DNA from: Neurospora crassa OR74A
Taxonomy: Eukaryota > Ascomycota > Sordariomycetes > Sordariales > Sordariaceae
NCBI RefSeq assembly: GCF_000182925.2
Contig: NC_026501.1
Coordinates: 1-64,000, forward strand
Direction: 5' to 3'
Length of the DNA: 64,000 nucleotides
Shown here: positions 9,604 to 21,895 of the stretch, one piece after another
Layout of the letters: each line of letters opens with the position of its first letter
How positions within the stretch are numbered: position 1 is the first letter of the stretch
Made by a program: the position numbers and the translations under genes
The notes under the pieces: model-generated
Databases searched by the model: none
The model's input: the letters and a program-made list of their open reading frames with translations, nothing else
What the model was told of the DNA's origin: nothing

Positions 9604-12600
9604 ATGACAGTCCCTATCATGGTCGCTGATGGCGCCGCGCCGCCCGTCAGCCAGGCCGACGTGGCTTCTATCCTCGACACTGTCTTCAACGCAAAGACGT
9701 CGCAAGCCTCCATCGACGCCGCTTACGGTCTTTGCGAAGTCCTCCTTCAGTCCTACGGCTACCGTGGCCTCGAATTCTACGGCGTCCTTAGCGAACTCAA
9801 GAAGGCCGCCGCCGACAAGAAGAGCGGTCTCAAGCGCGAAGGCGCCCAAAACCTCCTCGGCGCCCTCTTCGAGAGGTTCCCTCCTCGTCAGCCCGCCAGC
9901 GAGTCCCTCCTCACATCGCCTGAAGCCGGTCTTGTCGCGTGCGCTCTCGACGCCCTCGCTGATAAGGGTGCCGTCGTCCGCGAGGCTGCCCAGTACGGTC
10001 TCGATGCTCTCTACAACAACCTGAGCCCCGAGGCTCTTGTCGTTGGCCTCCTCCCTGCCCTCATCGCCTACCTGGAGAAGTCCACCGGCAAGTGGCAGGG
10101 AACCATTGGCGCCTACCAGCTTATCGAGAAGATCTCCAACAAGGCTCAAATCACAATTGGCACCACCAAGGAGGAGGCGGCCGAGCAGGATGTTCTCCGC
10201 GAGGCCATGGGCACCAAACTTGCCCGCTTGATTCCCATTGTCGAGGGCGGCATGCTCGACATGAAGAACGAGGTCGCCAAGCAGGCTGTCAAGACCATGA
10301 CCGCTCTTACCACCCTGCTGTCCAACGACGACGTCGCTCCTCGCATCCCTCTGCTCATCGAGACCATGCAGCACCCCTCGCCCGCCACCGTCCAGAAGGC
10401 CATCCACGCCCTTTCCATGACCACCTTCGTTGCCATCGTCACCGCCCCTGTCCTTGCCCTCCTTACTCCCTTCTTGGAGCGCTCTCTCAGCAACCCCGGC
10501 ACTCCTCAAGAAGTCCTCCGCCAGACTGTCGTCATTACCGAGAACCTGACCAAGCTTGTCCACGACCCCATCGAGGCCCGTACCTTCCTTCCCAAGCTCC
10601 AGCCTGGTATCAAGAGCGTTGTCGACCGCGCTTCTCTCCCCGAGGTCCGTGAGATTGCCACTCGCGCTCTCGCTGTGATGGACAAGGCCATGGGTAGCGA
10701 CCAGGACAAGGTCATTGAGCGCACACACGCCGAGGATGTTGGCAAGGTCTTGGACGCTGAGGTCCAGAAGGCCGGTGGTCTTGTTGGCGACCCCGTCGTC
10801 TACCAGACCGTCCGCAAGTACGTTGGCGAGATGGTTGCCGAGGATGTCAACCACCGCCACTGCAACCGCATTGCTGCCAGAACTGGCCCTTACCTCAGCT
10901 TCCTCGTCGCGGACCCTGTCGCTGTCGGAGAGGCCGTACAGAAGCACTACGTTGACGAGGATGCCATCAAGTATGGTGTTCCTGAGAAGGAGGATGACGG
11001 CGAGATCGAGATTGTCAACGCCGACTTCTCCCTTGCCTACGGCGGTATGCTTTTGCTCCAGCACACCAACCTTCGTCTGCTCAAGGGTCACCGTTACGGT
11101 CTCTGCGGTCGCAACGGTGCCGGCAAGTCTACCCTCATGAAGGCCATTGCTTCCGGCAAGCTCGAGGGTTTCCCCTCCCAGGATGTTCTCCGTACCTGCT
11201 ACGTTGAGCACAACCAGGGTGAGGATGCCGATATCAGCATTCTGGACTTCATGGTCAAGGATCCTACCATTGCCTCGGAGGGTCGTGAGCGCATTTCTGC
11301 CGTTCTTGAGGAGTTCGGTTTCACATCTGGCCCCGAGGGTCGTCAGTCGCAAAAGGTCGGCTCGCTCTCCGGTGGTTGGAAGATGAAGCTCGCCTTGGCG
11401 CGTGCCATGCTTCAGAAGGCCGATGTCCTGTTGCTCGACGAACCTACTAACCATCTTGATGTTGCCAACATCAAGTGGCTCGAGGAGTACCTCAAGTCCC
11501 ACACCGACATCACCTCCCTGATTGTGTCTCACGACTCCGGTTTCCTCGACAATGTCACCACCGACATCTACCACTACGAGCCCAACAAGAAGCTTGGCCA
11601 CTACAAGGGCAACCTCGCCGCCTTCGTCAACGTCCGCCCCGAGGCCAAGGCCTACTACACTCTCTCTGCCTCCAATGTCCAGTTCAAGTTCCCTCCCCCG
11701 GGTATCCTGTCTGGTGTCAAGTCGCAGACTCGTGCCATTATCCGTATGACGGATGTCTCCTTCACCTACCCCAACGCCCCCAAGCCTTCGCTCAGCGGCG
11801 TCACCTGCCAGCTTTCGCTCTCCTCCCGCGTGGCCATTATCGGCCCCAACGGTGCTGGCAAGTCCACCCTGATCAAGCTGCTCACTGGCGAGGTTATTCC
11901 TACGGCTGGAAAGGTCGAGAAGCACCCCAACCTTCGTATCGGTTACATCAAGCAGCACGCTCTTGAGCACGTTGAGATGCATCTCGAGAAGACCCCCAAC
12001 CAGTATCTCCAGTGGCGCTACCAGCACGGTGATGACCGCGAAGTCCACATGAAGCAGACGCGCCAGTTGACGGAAGCCGACAAGGAGCAGATGGATAAGT
12101 TCGTCGATGTCGGTGATGGCAAGGGCAAGAGGCAGGTGGAGGCTTTGGTTGGTCGTCAGAAGTACAAGAAGACCTTCCAGTATGAGGTGTAAGTACCCCC
12201 GTTTTCTCTCTGTTCACAAATGACCAGCAACTAACAAGCAACAGCAAATGGCGTGGGTTCCTTCCCAAGCACAACACCATGATCTCCCGCGAGACCCTTC
12301 TCGAGCTCGGATTCCAGAAGCTCATCCAGGAGTTCGACGACCACGAGTCCTCGCGCGAAGGTCTCGGTTACCGCGAGCTCCAGCCCGCTGTCATCTCCAA
12401 GCATTTCGAGGACCTCGGTCTCGACCCCGAGATCGCCAACCACAACGAGATTGGCTCTCTGTCCGGTGGTCAAAAGGTCAAGGTCGTCATTGCCGGTGCC
12501 ATGTGGAACAACCCTCATATGTTGGTTCTTGACGAGCCTACCAACTTCTTGGATCGTGACTCCCTCGGTGGTCTTGCTGTCGCCATCCGCGACTTCAAGG

Positions 12601-12992
12601 GCGGTGTGGTTATGATTTCTCATAACGAAGAGTTTGTCGGTGCTCTCGCTTCCGAGACATGGAATGTTGTTGACGGCCGCGTCACCCACAAGGGTCAGAA
12701 CTCTGCTGCTCTTGATCGCTTTGAGGACAGCAAGCCTGCCTCTGCTGTCACCAGTGGCTTGAACACCCCCATGGGCATGAGCGAGCCTAGCACTGCTGTC
12801 AACTCGGGCGCCGAGGATAACAGCCTCGGAGTCACGGGCGAAAGCATGACGTTCAAGGCCAAGAAGAAGAAGAAGATGACCAAGAAGGAGCTCAAGGAGC
12901 GCGAAGCCAGAAGGAGACTGAGGCATATTGAGTGGCTGAACAGCCCCAAGGGAACGCCGCATCCCAAGGACACGGATGATGAGGATGAATGA
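9604..12992 (+). CDS. new1: New1/Elf1-type ABCF ATPase, EF-3 paralogue (1110 aa)
   Basis: Exons 9604-12188 and 12245-12992, with a GTAAGT donor, a CTAAC branch site and an ACAG acceptor. Residues about 1-400 form a HEAT-repeat-like helical region. Two ABC cassettes follow: Walker A GRNGAGKST near 502, signature LSGGW near 586 and LLLDEPTNHLD; then GPNGAGKST near 749, LSGGQ near 933 and LVLDEPTNFLD. A chromodomain-like insert (KYKKTFQYEVKWRG, about 855-920) lies inside the second cassette. The insert, the GFQKLIQEFDDHE segment and the basic-acidic tail ending RRRLRHIEWLNSPKGTP...DDEDE resemble yeast New1 and S. pombe Elf1 rather than true EF-3. New1 binds ribosomes and assists termination/recycling. 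The Q/N-rich prion-like N-terminus of yeast New1 is absent. An alternative start is Met at 9619. Confidence 0.9.
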
Positions 12993-15900
12993 AGATCGAA
13001 TGCTTACGAAGAGGGAGTTTTGCATACCTAGCATGGCTGGTAATCTTGCGTTGCAGTTTAGCGATATCCAAATATGTGTATAGGGGACATGTGGAGACGA
13101 AGAACAAAAGGGATGGTTTAGATTGGCCTTTTTCAGTGGGGCTGGATGGAATCTCGGACTTCTTTTTGGGCTCGAATAAGGGGGATCAAGGGGGGTTAGA
13201 CTAGACGGCGTTTTTATTTTTGTTTGTGTTTTGTTTTGCTTGTTTGGTCGGGATGATACAACCCTTCAAAAGTTTAGACGGCATTTGTTTATAGATCTTT
13301 TGGGAGATTGGAATCAAGAGCTAGATGATGTTGCAACTTATCCTTCCATTTTCCTTTTGCCTACCTCTACGTACTACTTGATCATTGGGCCTCTTTCACT
13401 TCCCCAACCATAACACACATCAACACGACTACAGAATGTTCTCTTGTAGTGGAACCAACTTCAGCTGTAATACCACTTAAAACCCCATCTTTCCGCCGGC
13501 TGCAAGAATCACAAGAACAAACCGAGAGGTATCCTTCTCCATATCGGGCATTGTTGCCGATAACCAGTTTTCAGACCAACGGAGAGTCTCCCTATAATTC
13601 CATTAACGTGCATATTTTCGAGGGTCGAGACTACCTGTTTCGCTCAAAATCCCGACATTCACAATGCTTCAGTATCTACAAGTAATTTACATAGGTAGGT
13701 ATGCAAATCCTTCAAGGAGCTGGAAAGAACCAAGCGCCTGACCAGCGGCAGTAGTTTCAAAAGTGTCAGCCGGCCCTTAGTCTAGACTACCTCTATATGT
13801 ACCTAGCTATCGACTTCTGCAGCTCAGCATCTTAGCAAGACCATTCAGAACACCCAAGTCTAGAACCCCGATCAACCACATAGAGGTACCTCCCTTTCGT
13901 CAGGAGACGCTCACGCACGTGCATAGCCCGTGGCAAGTGACGCTTCAGCCTTCAGGACATGGTGATCGGGGGCATCAATCTAGACCGTGACGTCTCACGC
14001 TTCACGCTTCATACTCTGCTTTGAGACATGCAGTACCTCTAGTGATCTACGTATCGTCGCAAATTTTAATCTCAGTATGAGGCCTGATCGACAGATAAGG
14101 ACGGACCCAAAATCTAGAGCTGAAATGTCACCTTACCGTGCCCATTCTTACTTCAGCCTTCGCTAGCTCCCCAGTGACAGAAAACGTCAACGGGATAGGA
14201 ATGGGCATGTCGAGGTGACAGTTCCGCTCCCGGCCTGCATGTGCGTCTCCTTTTCCAAAGGGTGATCTTCACCGCCACCGGTTGCTAAACCTGTTATAGA
14301 CGGAAGGGCTATTGGGCGGTTGTGCGGTAGAGTGGTTGGGCGGATGAGGGCGGGTGATTGTGGTGTTGTGGCTTGGGTTGGGTTTAGTAGGTAGGTATGG
14401 TTTGGGTTGTTCATTCGTGTGGTTTTGGTGGTGTGGCTGTGGGCGAGTGTTGATCTCTTCGGAAACCCTTGGTTGGTGTTGGGACGAGAAAAAAAAAAAC
14501 AATGCTAGGACATTGAAAAAAAAAAAAATAAATAAAAAAAAAAAAAAAGGGGGAAAAAAAAAAAAAAAAAAAAACGCCGATGACAGCAGTGGTTGTGATT
14601 GTGGCTTAGGATGTTGCAGTTTTCACTGACACGATGGCCCCGGATGTTCGCCGTCTGGACGCATGGATGCCATTGGGCGATATAGCCAAAGCGTGGAAAG
14701 CGTGGGGGTTCAGTATCTTGCGACATACTCTCGGTCAGAACCGAAGATACACATGGTTCTAGACCTTCCCTGTCTTCATTGAAATATTTTTCGTCTTGAG
14801 ACAGTGGCCAAGAGAAGCTTTTCAGCTTCATGTTCAAAAGTCACGATAGTACACTACTCGACTGCCACCTGTATCTTCCGCCGGTCTGGAAAGGGAACCT
14901 TTTGCTGTTTATCTACCTACCCACTGAAACGGCTGGAGATAAGGTACGGTGCCAAACCAATGGTTCACATGTCTTGAATTGACCCTGACAAAAAAGAGGG
15001 TGAAACTGTGCAAGTAGGTGCCATCATCCAGCGTAAAAAATCGGAAAGATGAGGCGTTCCCACGGATTTTGGTTACTGGTTCGCCTTCAAGCCTCAAAGA
15101 GGGCTGGGCTAATGCAAAAATGCAAAAAGCCCAAAGCGCCGCTCGCACTCAAGGACAAGGGTAATGACGGGATGCGAATGAAAGAGATATCAGTGGTCAA
15201 ACCTGGCATTGATGCTGTGAAAACGTTGTCTGTGCAATTCTGCATCAAGCTAAACCATCTGTGAGAGGAAAGCTGAACGGATTAGAATGGTTAGGATAGA
15301 TGCGAAGTTGAAAGCAATGGAACGCTACATCCCACGTGTTCTGCACCAGTGTATCTACTAAGTGTTCGAGCGGCCGAACTGATCGCCCGTTATTACAGGG
15401 AGATATTGTCGGATGAAAAAGCAAAAATTCATGGCGAGGAATACTTGGTGGGCAACCGTGGGAAATATGGGACAGACAAAAACATGAGAAAGAAAGATGG
15501 CTGGCACGAGGAACAGCGAAGCATATTGTGTCACCCAAGACTTCGTATCGGAGATTGCAAGGCGTTTGTGGCGTCCTTGACTTGCGATAGGAGCGGGAGT
15601 TCCCTCAACTTTGTGGGAGTGTGCACAGCAGCTGTTTGGACAACCTGAAAGGTGTGGAAGGGAGTACAAGAAAACCTACGAGCGACTCATCTTGATGCGT
15701 AGGCAGGTGAGCACAACTTGTACACAAGGAACACTTGTTGCCTGGTAGGGTGCAGGCAGGCTGTTCGGTAACACGGTTGACCAAAGCATGAGAACAGAAA
15801 CCAGTTCTAACAATAACTGGCCATCAACAAGTCTCGGTAAGGGTCCAGAGAAGGAACGTTTACCCCAACCCAAGAAACCGGGTCGAGTCGAATAATGTCA

Positions 15901-17871
15901 CCCTTTTCTGTAGGATACGGGACTTGATAATGGTTGTTCAAGCTCCCATGCTACAAGAGCCCTCACTGGTTCCACGTGTGCGTGGGAATGTTGGGATGTC
16001 TGTGAAGGACGGACCGTGTGTGGTCGAGGTGTCCTAGCACGTCTCGACTGCTTGATCACTACAGCAACCCAGGGAAGATGATGATCTTCAACACTAGCAG
16101 ATTCTTGGTGTTGATATGGCAGGAGGTCGGAGCTGCCGCAGTCAGCCGCAAGGTCGTGGCCTCCCGGGAACGAAACGACCAAGCCATTGTCGTGGTCGAG
16201 CCATTGATGACAGATGGCGCTCTTTTCACACGCCGTGGCTTGCCGCGGTCAAGTCGCAACCAACTTTTCCTTTTGCGCGCGGCTCCAGAGATAAGGTAAG
16301 GTATTTGCGTGGGTAGGAAATTCTCTCGCCCCCCTTGTAACTGTCTCGGGTCCAGCAATTCGGCGTCGGTCTCGGTTGTAAAAATGTGAATCTTAGCAGT
16401 GGTTGTGGTGTGGTGAGGCAGCGATATCGAGACGCCTGGATCCAGATGTGGAAACTGAATTCGGGACTGTAAACTACCCCAAGTGGTTAGCAAAAGAAAC
16501 GCTGACGATGCTAAGCCGATGGGGTTGTGGTTGGTATTCCTCGACACCCTCACAACTGACACCCAGTACGGTCCAACCCGTGCCTCCTTCGGGAGCCCAG
16601 GCACAAGGAAGATTTGCCCTGAGCCACAACCGCCACAGCGTCATTGAAACGGAGGTGGTGATTGTTAATCTTCAAAACGCGAACTGGGCAATTGTAGCAA
16701 TGTACAGTTACCTATTCTGCCATCTTTTAGCCAAACCGTTTGCTGGCTTGCATGTGAGATGTTTGGAGGATTCGGGGATAGATTGGCGGTCTCTCGAGAC
16801 CATACATGGTATCATTGCCTCGTGTATGCAAGGAATACAGATTACTGTAGATAATGGTAGGTAGTATCGCTGGAGGGGGTACGTGTTTAGCGAGGCAATC
16901 GGCACAATTCGAAGTATCAACGGAGGGGTCGACTTCAGTTGCTTTCAGTTCCTTGTCGCAGGCGGCTGAATCTGGGCTTGGTGGTGATCCATATTCGTGC
17001 CGGCCAAGGTTGACGCAGCTCATCGGAAGTGGATGAGTGGCCGCTGCCAGTCTGACCTTGAAGCCATTTCGTCGAAAAAAAGCAAAGAAGATTATGCGAT
17101 TCGGCGGTGACGGGACTCGGGTGAGTAAAAGTGATATCTGGCGAGTCCATTGAAGAGATCGATTCCCCTCAATTCCATGTTTTGGAGAGCTGCGGGGGGT
17201 GCACACCTATTTTCCCGGCTGACTCCGCCCAGTCCCACTAATTAGTGTCAAAAAGGTAGTACCCTTGCCCCTGTCTGATCGCTGTCTATTCAGGTACATT
17301 GAACCCAAGTACCACTGTACCCTTGTACACTATCATATACTATCGATTCCTTTTCTGTACCCCCTTGCTCCGTTTGTAGACATGGAAACATTACCTAGTA
17401 GTTCCTGTATTGGTTTTCTTCCTTCAACAACATCCCTTGTCGTGGCCAAGACCCTCGACGGCCACCAAATCCTCCCACGCGCTGGCCAGCCTATCTGTCA
17501 CACCTATGCCGACATCCAGAATGAACTCCCTGTCAAGAGCTGAAGGGTCTCCATGTCCCGATATGGACCACCATTGGCCACCATAGGCCTGGGCTCCTTC
17601 TTCCGACAGTTGCGTTGCTTCTTCCTGTCATCGCCCTGCCCAGTTACACGTCAAAATCTACCTATCTGATCAGCTTTATCTGAATCTTCGCAGCCTTTGA
17701 TACGTCTCGATAGCAAGACCGAAAGTCTCGCTTCTTGCTACAAGACCTCCCTGGTCTCTGCGGTCTTGTTCCCAAGCTCCGAAAGACATAGACTGTCTCG
17801 ACATATCCTGCCATATCTTCTTGGGCTATACTGTTTTTTTTTCCTTCTTGAAAAGACACTAGCATCAGTCC
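12993..17871. other. 4.9-kb stretch without a supported gene
   Basis: Composition is normal (not RIP-mutated). Only short frames of 60-180 codons occur on both strands, with no domain, no consistent splice chain and no codon pattern like the neighbouring genes. It contains dispersed TACCTCTA/GGTACC words (13690-14040), a poly-A block (14489-14574) and pyrimidine-rich DNA before the GH16 gene. A non-coding transcript or a fast-evolving short gene cannot be excluded. Confidence 0.6.
14489..14574. repeat. Poly-A rich block
   Basis: Four A runs of 10-22 bases are separated by short spacers, including one G5 run. It could be the A tail of an old retroposed sequence, but I see no target duplication or body beside it, so simple low-complexity DNA is the safer reading. 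Confidence 0.85.
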
Positions 17872-19368
17872 ATGGACCACAGACACACCATGGACAACGA
17901 CCACCGCGAACATCTCGACCCTCGGGCAAGCGGCCGTCACAACTTTGACTCGGGCGTCGAGTCTCGAGCCTCGCAACGCTCCAACGAGGGCTCCAACGAG
18001 AACCCCTTTGCCAGTCCCATTCCCACCCGTCCACCATCAAGCTTCGACACATCCTCGAACTCTGGTGGTATAGGAGCTCACCACGAAGCTTTGCCCGGTG
18101 GCCAACGATACTTCCACTCTCGTCGAGTACGCAAGGGCGAGGTAGAAAAGCCATGGGCAGAGAAGAAAGACCCCAAGGAGAAGTGGGTGACGATTATTCC
18201 TCTGGTCGGCATCTTCATTGGCTTGGCCATCTCTGGGTTCCTGATATGGGATGGGATCAGGTCCGTGGTGAAGCACAAGTACTGTTTGGTGCTGGATGAG
18301 GATTGGAGTCAAGGAATTAGGGACAGTGTGTGGCAGCACGAGGTACAATTGGGTGGTTTTGGGTATGTTTCTTTCCTTCTTTTATCCTCCTTCATCTGGG
18401 CATCTGGGTACATTCGCTAACATCAGCGGCACAACAGCAACGGCGAATTCCAGCAAACCACCAAAGACAACGCCTACATCGAAGACGGAAAGCTTGTCAT
18501 CAAAGCCACCCTCCAAGACGACAAGCTCCTCCTCTCCGACTCCAAAGTCGACCTCCTCGCCTCGGGCGACTGCACCTCCACCGTTTACCGAGACTGCGTA
18601 GCAGCCACCAACACCACCGTCGGTAACAGTTCCATCGTGCCTCCCGTCCTCTCGGCCCGCCTCAACACCCGTCTCGGCGCCTCCATCAAATACGGCCGTG
18701 TTGAAGTCACCGCCCGCCTGCCCGAAGGAGACTGGCTATGGCCCGCCATCTGGATGATGCCCGTTAACAGCACCTACGGCCAGTGGCCTCAATCCGGTGA
18801 GATTGATCTGGCTGAGTCCCGCGGCAACAACTACACGTACCCACAAGGCGGCAACGACATCATCTCCTCCACGCTGCACTGGGGTCCTTCTTCCCTTTCA
18901 GACGCCTTCTGGCGCACCAACGTCAAGCGCCAGGCCCTGCACACCACGTTCGCAAACAAATTCCACACTTTCGGTCTCGAATGGTCCGAGAAGTACCTCT
19001 TCACCTACGTCGACTCGCGCCTGCTGCAAGTCCTCTACGTGAACTTCAACAAACCCCTCTGGCAACGGGGTAACTTCCCGCAGGTAGACGAGAACGGCAC
19101 TCGCACCACTGACCCCTGGGGATACACGGGCCGCCTGAACACGCCCTTTGATCAAAAGTTCTATTTGATCTTGAATGTCGCGGTAGGTGGAACGAACGGG
19201 TGGTTCCAGGACCAGTCGAATGGCAAGCCGTGGGTGGATTCGAGTCCGAATGCCAAAAAGGACTTTTGGCTGGCTAAGGATCAGTGGTTCCCCACGTGGA
19301 AGAGCCCGCAGATGGAGGTGGAGAAGGTCGTTATGTGGCAGCAGTGTGATGGGCATGAGGAGCTGTAG
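17872..19368 (+). CDS. Membrane-anchored GH16 glucanase/transglycosylase-like protein (473 aa)
   Basis: Exons 17872-18362 and 18438-19368, with a GTATGT donor, a GCTAAC branch region and an ACAG acceptor. The join gives GGFGNGEFQ, the usual start of the GH16 fold. Residues 1-104 are a polar cytoplasmic tail, 105-128 (WVTIIPLVGIFIGLAISGFL) a single membrane segment, and the rest a secreted-side catalytic domain: a type II membrane protein. The catalytic motif GEIDLAES puts the nucleophile and acid/base at Glu285 and Glu290 with Asp287 between. Flanking WPAIWMMP and HTFGLEWSE are typical of the laminarinase / beta-1,3-glucan-binding branch. Expected role: cleaving or remodelling beta-1,3-glucan in the cell wall or secretory pathway. 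A second in-frame Met at 17890 is an equally possible start. Confidence 0.88.
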
Positions 19369-21154
19369 TTTTCTTTTTTTTTCTTTTTCTTTTTCTTTTT
19401 TTTTCCTTTCCTTTTTTTGTCTGGGGGTCAGGGTGTCGGGGACATGGGATCGGATGGGAGTATGATTATAAGCATGGAGAGATTGGATAATACAATGATG
19501 ACAGCTAGAGGTACTTAGACTAGTGTTGGACCTAATTGTTATCTCGGTTATTCTTGGGTTACGTGTGTCTGTTTCTTATATAACGTGGGTAATCCTCGGA
19601 GATGCCTACTTCTACATACCTTTCTAGAATTTTGGAATCGCAACACACAAAGGTTGAAGCCGAATCACAGTAGGTGGAGATGGCAGGGTGGTGAACTCCG
19701 GAAAGTGGAAGGATTCCACTTGCCCGCGACCGAGCCCCGCGATGATCTCCCGCTGTGGATGCTGTCGTGGTCCGCTGCATTTCAGGGTCTGATCCACTAA
19801 GTTCCAGGTCCCGGTTCCACCATGTTTTAGGAATGGTCGGGGTCGAGGGGGTGTGTGGACTGAACCCCAGGCAGCGATCGATGGCGGGGCAGAGGCTGGG
19901 GGGACACGGGCAATTTTGGACCTGCCCTTACTTGTAAATTTCAGAATATGGATTCAATGTGTAGGTTGGTATGGACAGTATCATTGCCATTATTCGAATT
20001 ACTTACGTGATGACATGATTTGGACGATGACATTGAGGTATACAAATAACTATACAAGAGGCTCAGGATGATGAAGAGGTAGTGTGGTCGTCGATCCCGT
20101 TCATCTCGGTGGACAAACCCCAACCCAAAACAACGGGGCACCGGGCGGCGATCTCAACACCGGGGCCGATGTGTGGGGCTATCCGGTCTCTCACTCCACA
20201 CTCCCGGCCTTTTAGGCATCCGTCCCGAGAGCTTGCCGGTAAGTCGCCGGATCGGAGACAACGAGATTAACTTGCGCGGTCCGTCCGCCCAGTCCTCAAC
20301 TATCTACAGAGGTACGAATTTCGCAAAATCTCCTCACTCCAATCCTGTGTCACCAACTGCTACGGCTCGCGACAGCCCCTGGTATTCTCCGTTGCAGCGT
20401 CAACCAGTCATATTGCCGATGAAGTGCACGACCGCTGAAGATGAATACGAGGAAAGACCTACACATATGGGCCTTGCAGAGTGCCAAAAATAGGTGGGCG
20501 GTATTCACCTTGGCGTTTGCATTTCTTGTTCGCATTCAGCAAATCCCGGAAGGAATTGACCAGTGAAACACGAATGGTCTGGATAAATCGGCTCAAAGGT
20601 GGCTTGAAATGCCAAGTTTGGTGCCTGGCAGTGAAGCAATCAATACTGTGTAAGCCGCATATAAAAGGGCGGGCAAAGAGTTGGTAATTGGTGCGTTGGC
20701 AGTGCTCGTAGCCAACGATAACTGAAGGGATAAAGAGGCTTTCCGATCTGGCGGTCGTTTCCTTGATTTTGAAATGTTGGTGATGAGAATGGAACGCTTC
20801 AACACTCCTGTTGAGGAATGGAAAAGATGGTGTGGTCTCCCTCGGGCCGTCTTGGGACCTCGCATTGTACATTGGATTGTTCCCTTGGTGATTTGACTAA
20901 CAGCACCGTACGCTGAAAAGCTTATCTCCAGGGATGAGACAAACCATCCAGTAGGCAGCGAATGAGACGCAAACGAAAAAGTCAAAACAGAAAGATGGTT
21001 GATGTGGGTGATGCTGACAAGCGATTCCGAATTGCCGTGAGCTGTCAGACTTGTCACTGCCGTGGTGCCGTGTGCTTGCTTTCGGGATTGGAGAACGCTC
21101 GGACTGCATCTGGATACGATATCTCTTGGAGCATAAGGGCAGTTGTTAAGATGT
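19369..21154. other. Intergenic DNA between the GH16 gene and the RIP island
   Basis: It begins with a T/C-rich tract (19370-19418) just after the GH16 stop, likely 3' untranslated. The remainder holds only short overlapping frames (longest 20593-21162 on the minus strand) with no recognisable domain. Composition stays normal up to the inverted repeat at 21155. Confidence 0.55.
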
Positions 21155-21225
21155 TCCCACACTCAATCGCCTGTGCAGTCTTGGCAAGAGGTGTGTGTGC
21201 GTGCACACACACACACACCGCATTT
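21155..21225 (+). repeat. Left arm of the inverted repeat bordering the RIP island
   Basis: About 70 bp, starting TTCCCACACTCAATCGCC and ending in a GTGTGTGCGTGCACACAC...CCGCA microsatellite. It matches the reverse complement of 33880-33951 exactly except for TG/CA repeat lengths and the last bases. Neither arm shows RIP-type changes. Confidence 0.9.
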
Positions 21226-21299
21226 AACAAATCTGGCCATTTAACATCGCTTTACACAACTCAACTTAATCGTTTAATATTGAAATTTAGCTAAAACTA

Positions 21300-21595
21300 G
21301 TACAAAAAGTCGATATTTTAATACTCTACGTCGTACAATTATCTATTTTAATATTTATATTATCTTTTAAACTATTATCGATATAGTATACTACCCTAAT
21401 ACCTACTAGAAGGTATTAATAACAATAATACTAGTAAATAACGAGTATCCTAATAATGTCGCTAAGATTATTAGTATAAGTATAAAGAGTATATAAAAAT
21501 ATAAGCGTACTCTATCGGATACTAGTAAGGCATTTTTACTATTACGAATTTCCTAGAATACTAGAAAGCTTCCTATATAGGCGCTTAAGGTATAG
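21300..21595 (+). mobile_element. Left flank of an interrupted DNA-transposon relic
   Basis: AT-rich DNA directly outside the 5' LTR. Because the LTR element is bracketed by a matching 5-bp target duplication, this flank and the DNA after 30052 were one continuous sequence before insertion. The right part encodes a Tc1/mariner-type transposase relic on the plus strand, so this part should be its upstream portion. I cannot see transposase motifs in it directly and found no terminal repeat. Confidence 0.4.
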
Positions 21596-21600
21596 CGTAT
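21596..21600 (+). repeat. 5' target-site duplication (CGTAT)
   Basis: CGTAT directly before the 5' LTR matches CGTAT directly after the 3' LTR (30048-30052). Five base pairs is the usual duplication of Ty3/gypsy integrases. Confidence 0.8.
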
Positions 21601-21895
21601 TAATGCGGGATGCATCGTATGTATGATTAGAATCAATTAACTAGAGTAAACTAAGTATAGTTAGAACTATGCCTATTATTGTCAGAGGCGCCGGCACGCC
21701 TCTATACGTGCCCAGGCACGTGCTTAGCTGCCCGGTCGTATAGACCCGCTTAGTTAGAGTAGGTTAAATAATAAAATACGGAATTCCTATAAAGGGATTC
21801 CCGTACAGGGCGGCCTTCGGCTACGCCTTTCTTCCTCTAATATTTTCTTTTTTAATATTACAAATTACAATAAGCATTGTAGTATTACTCTATTA
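21601..21895 (+). repeat. 5' LTR, 295 bp
   Basis: Aligns without gaps to 29753-30047. The best conserved parts are GC-richer, around GAGGCGCCGG and GGATTCCCGTAC. Confidence 0.88.

Noticed and set aside
9562-12048. 828-codon minus-strand open frame opposite the New1 gene
   Set aside because: It is antisense to a clearly conserved ABCF coding exon. Its Gly/Val/Leu/Asp-rich composition is what strong third-position C bias produces on the other strand. No domain.
16059-16604. 181-codon minus frame in the large gene-free stretch
   Set aside because: No domain, no homologous look, and mixed composition unlike the real genes nearby. No supporting splice or promoter signals.
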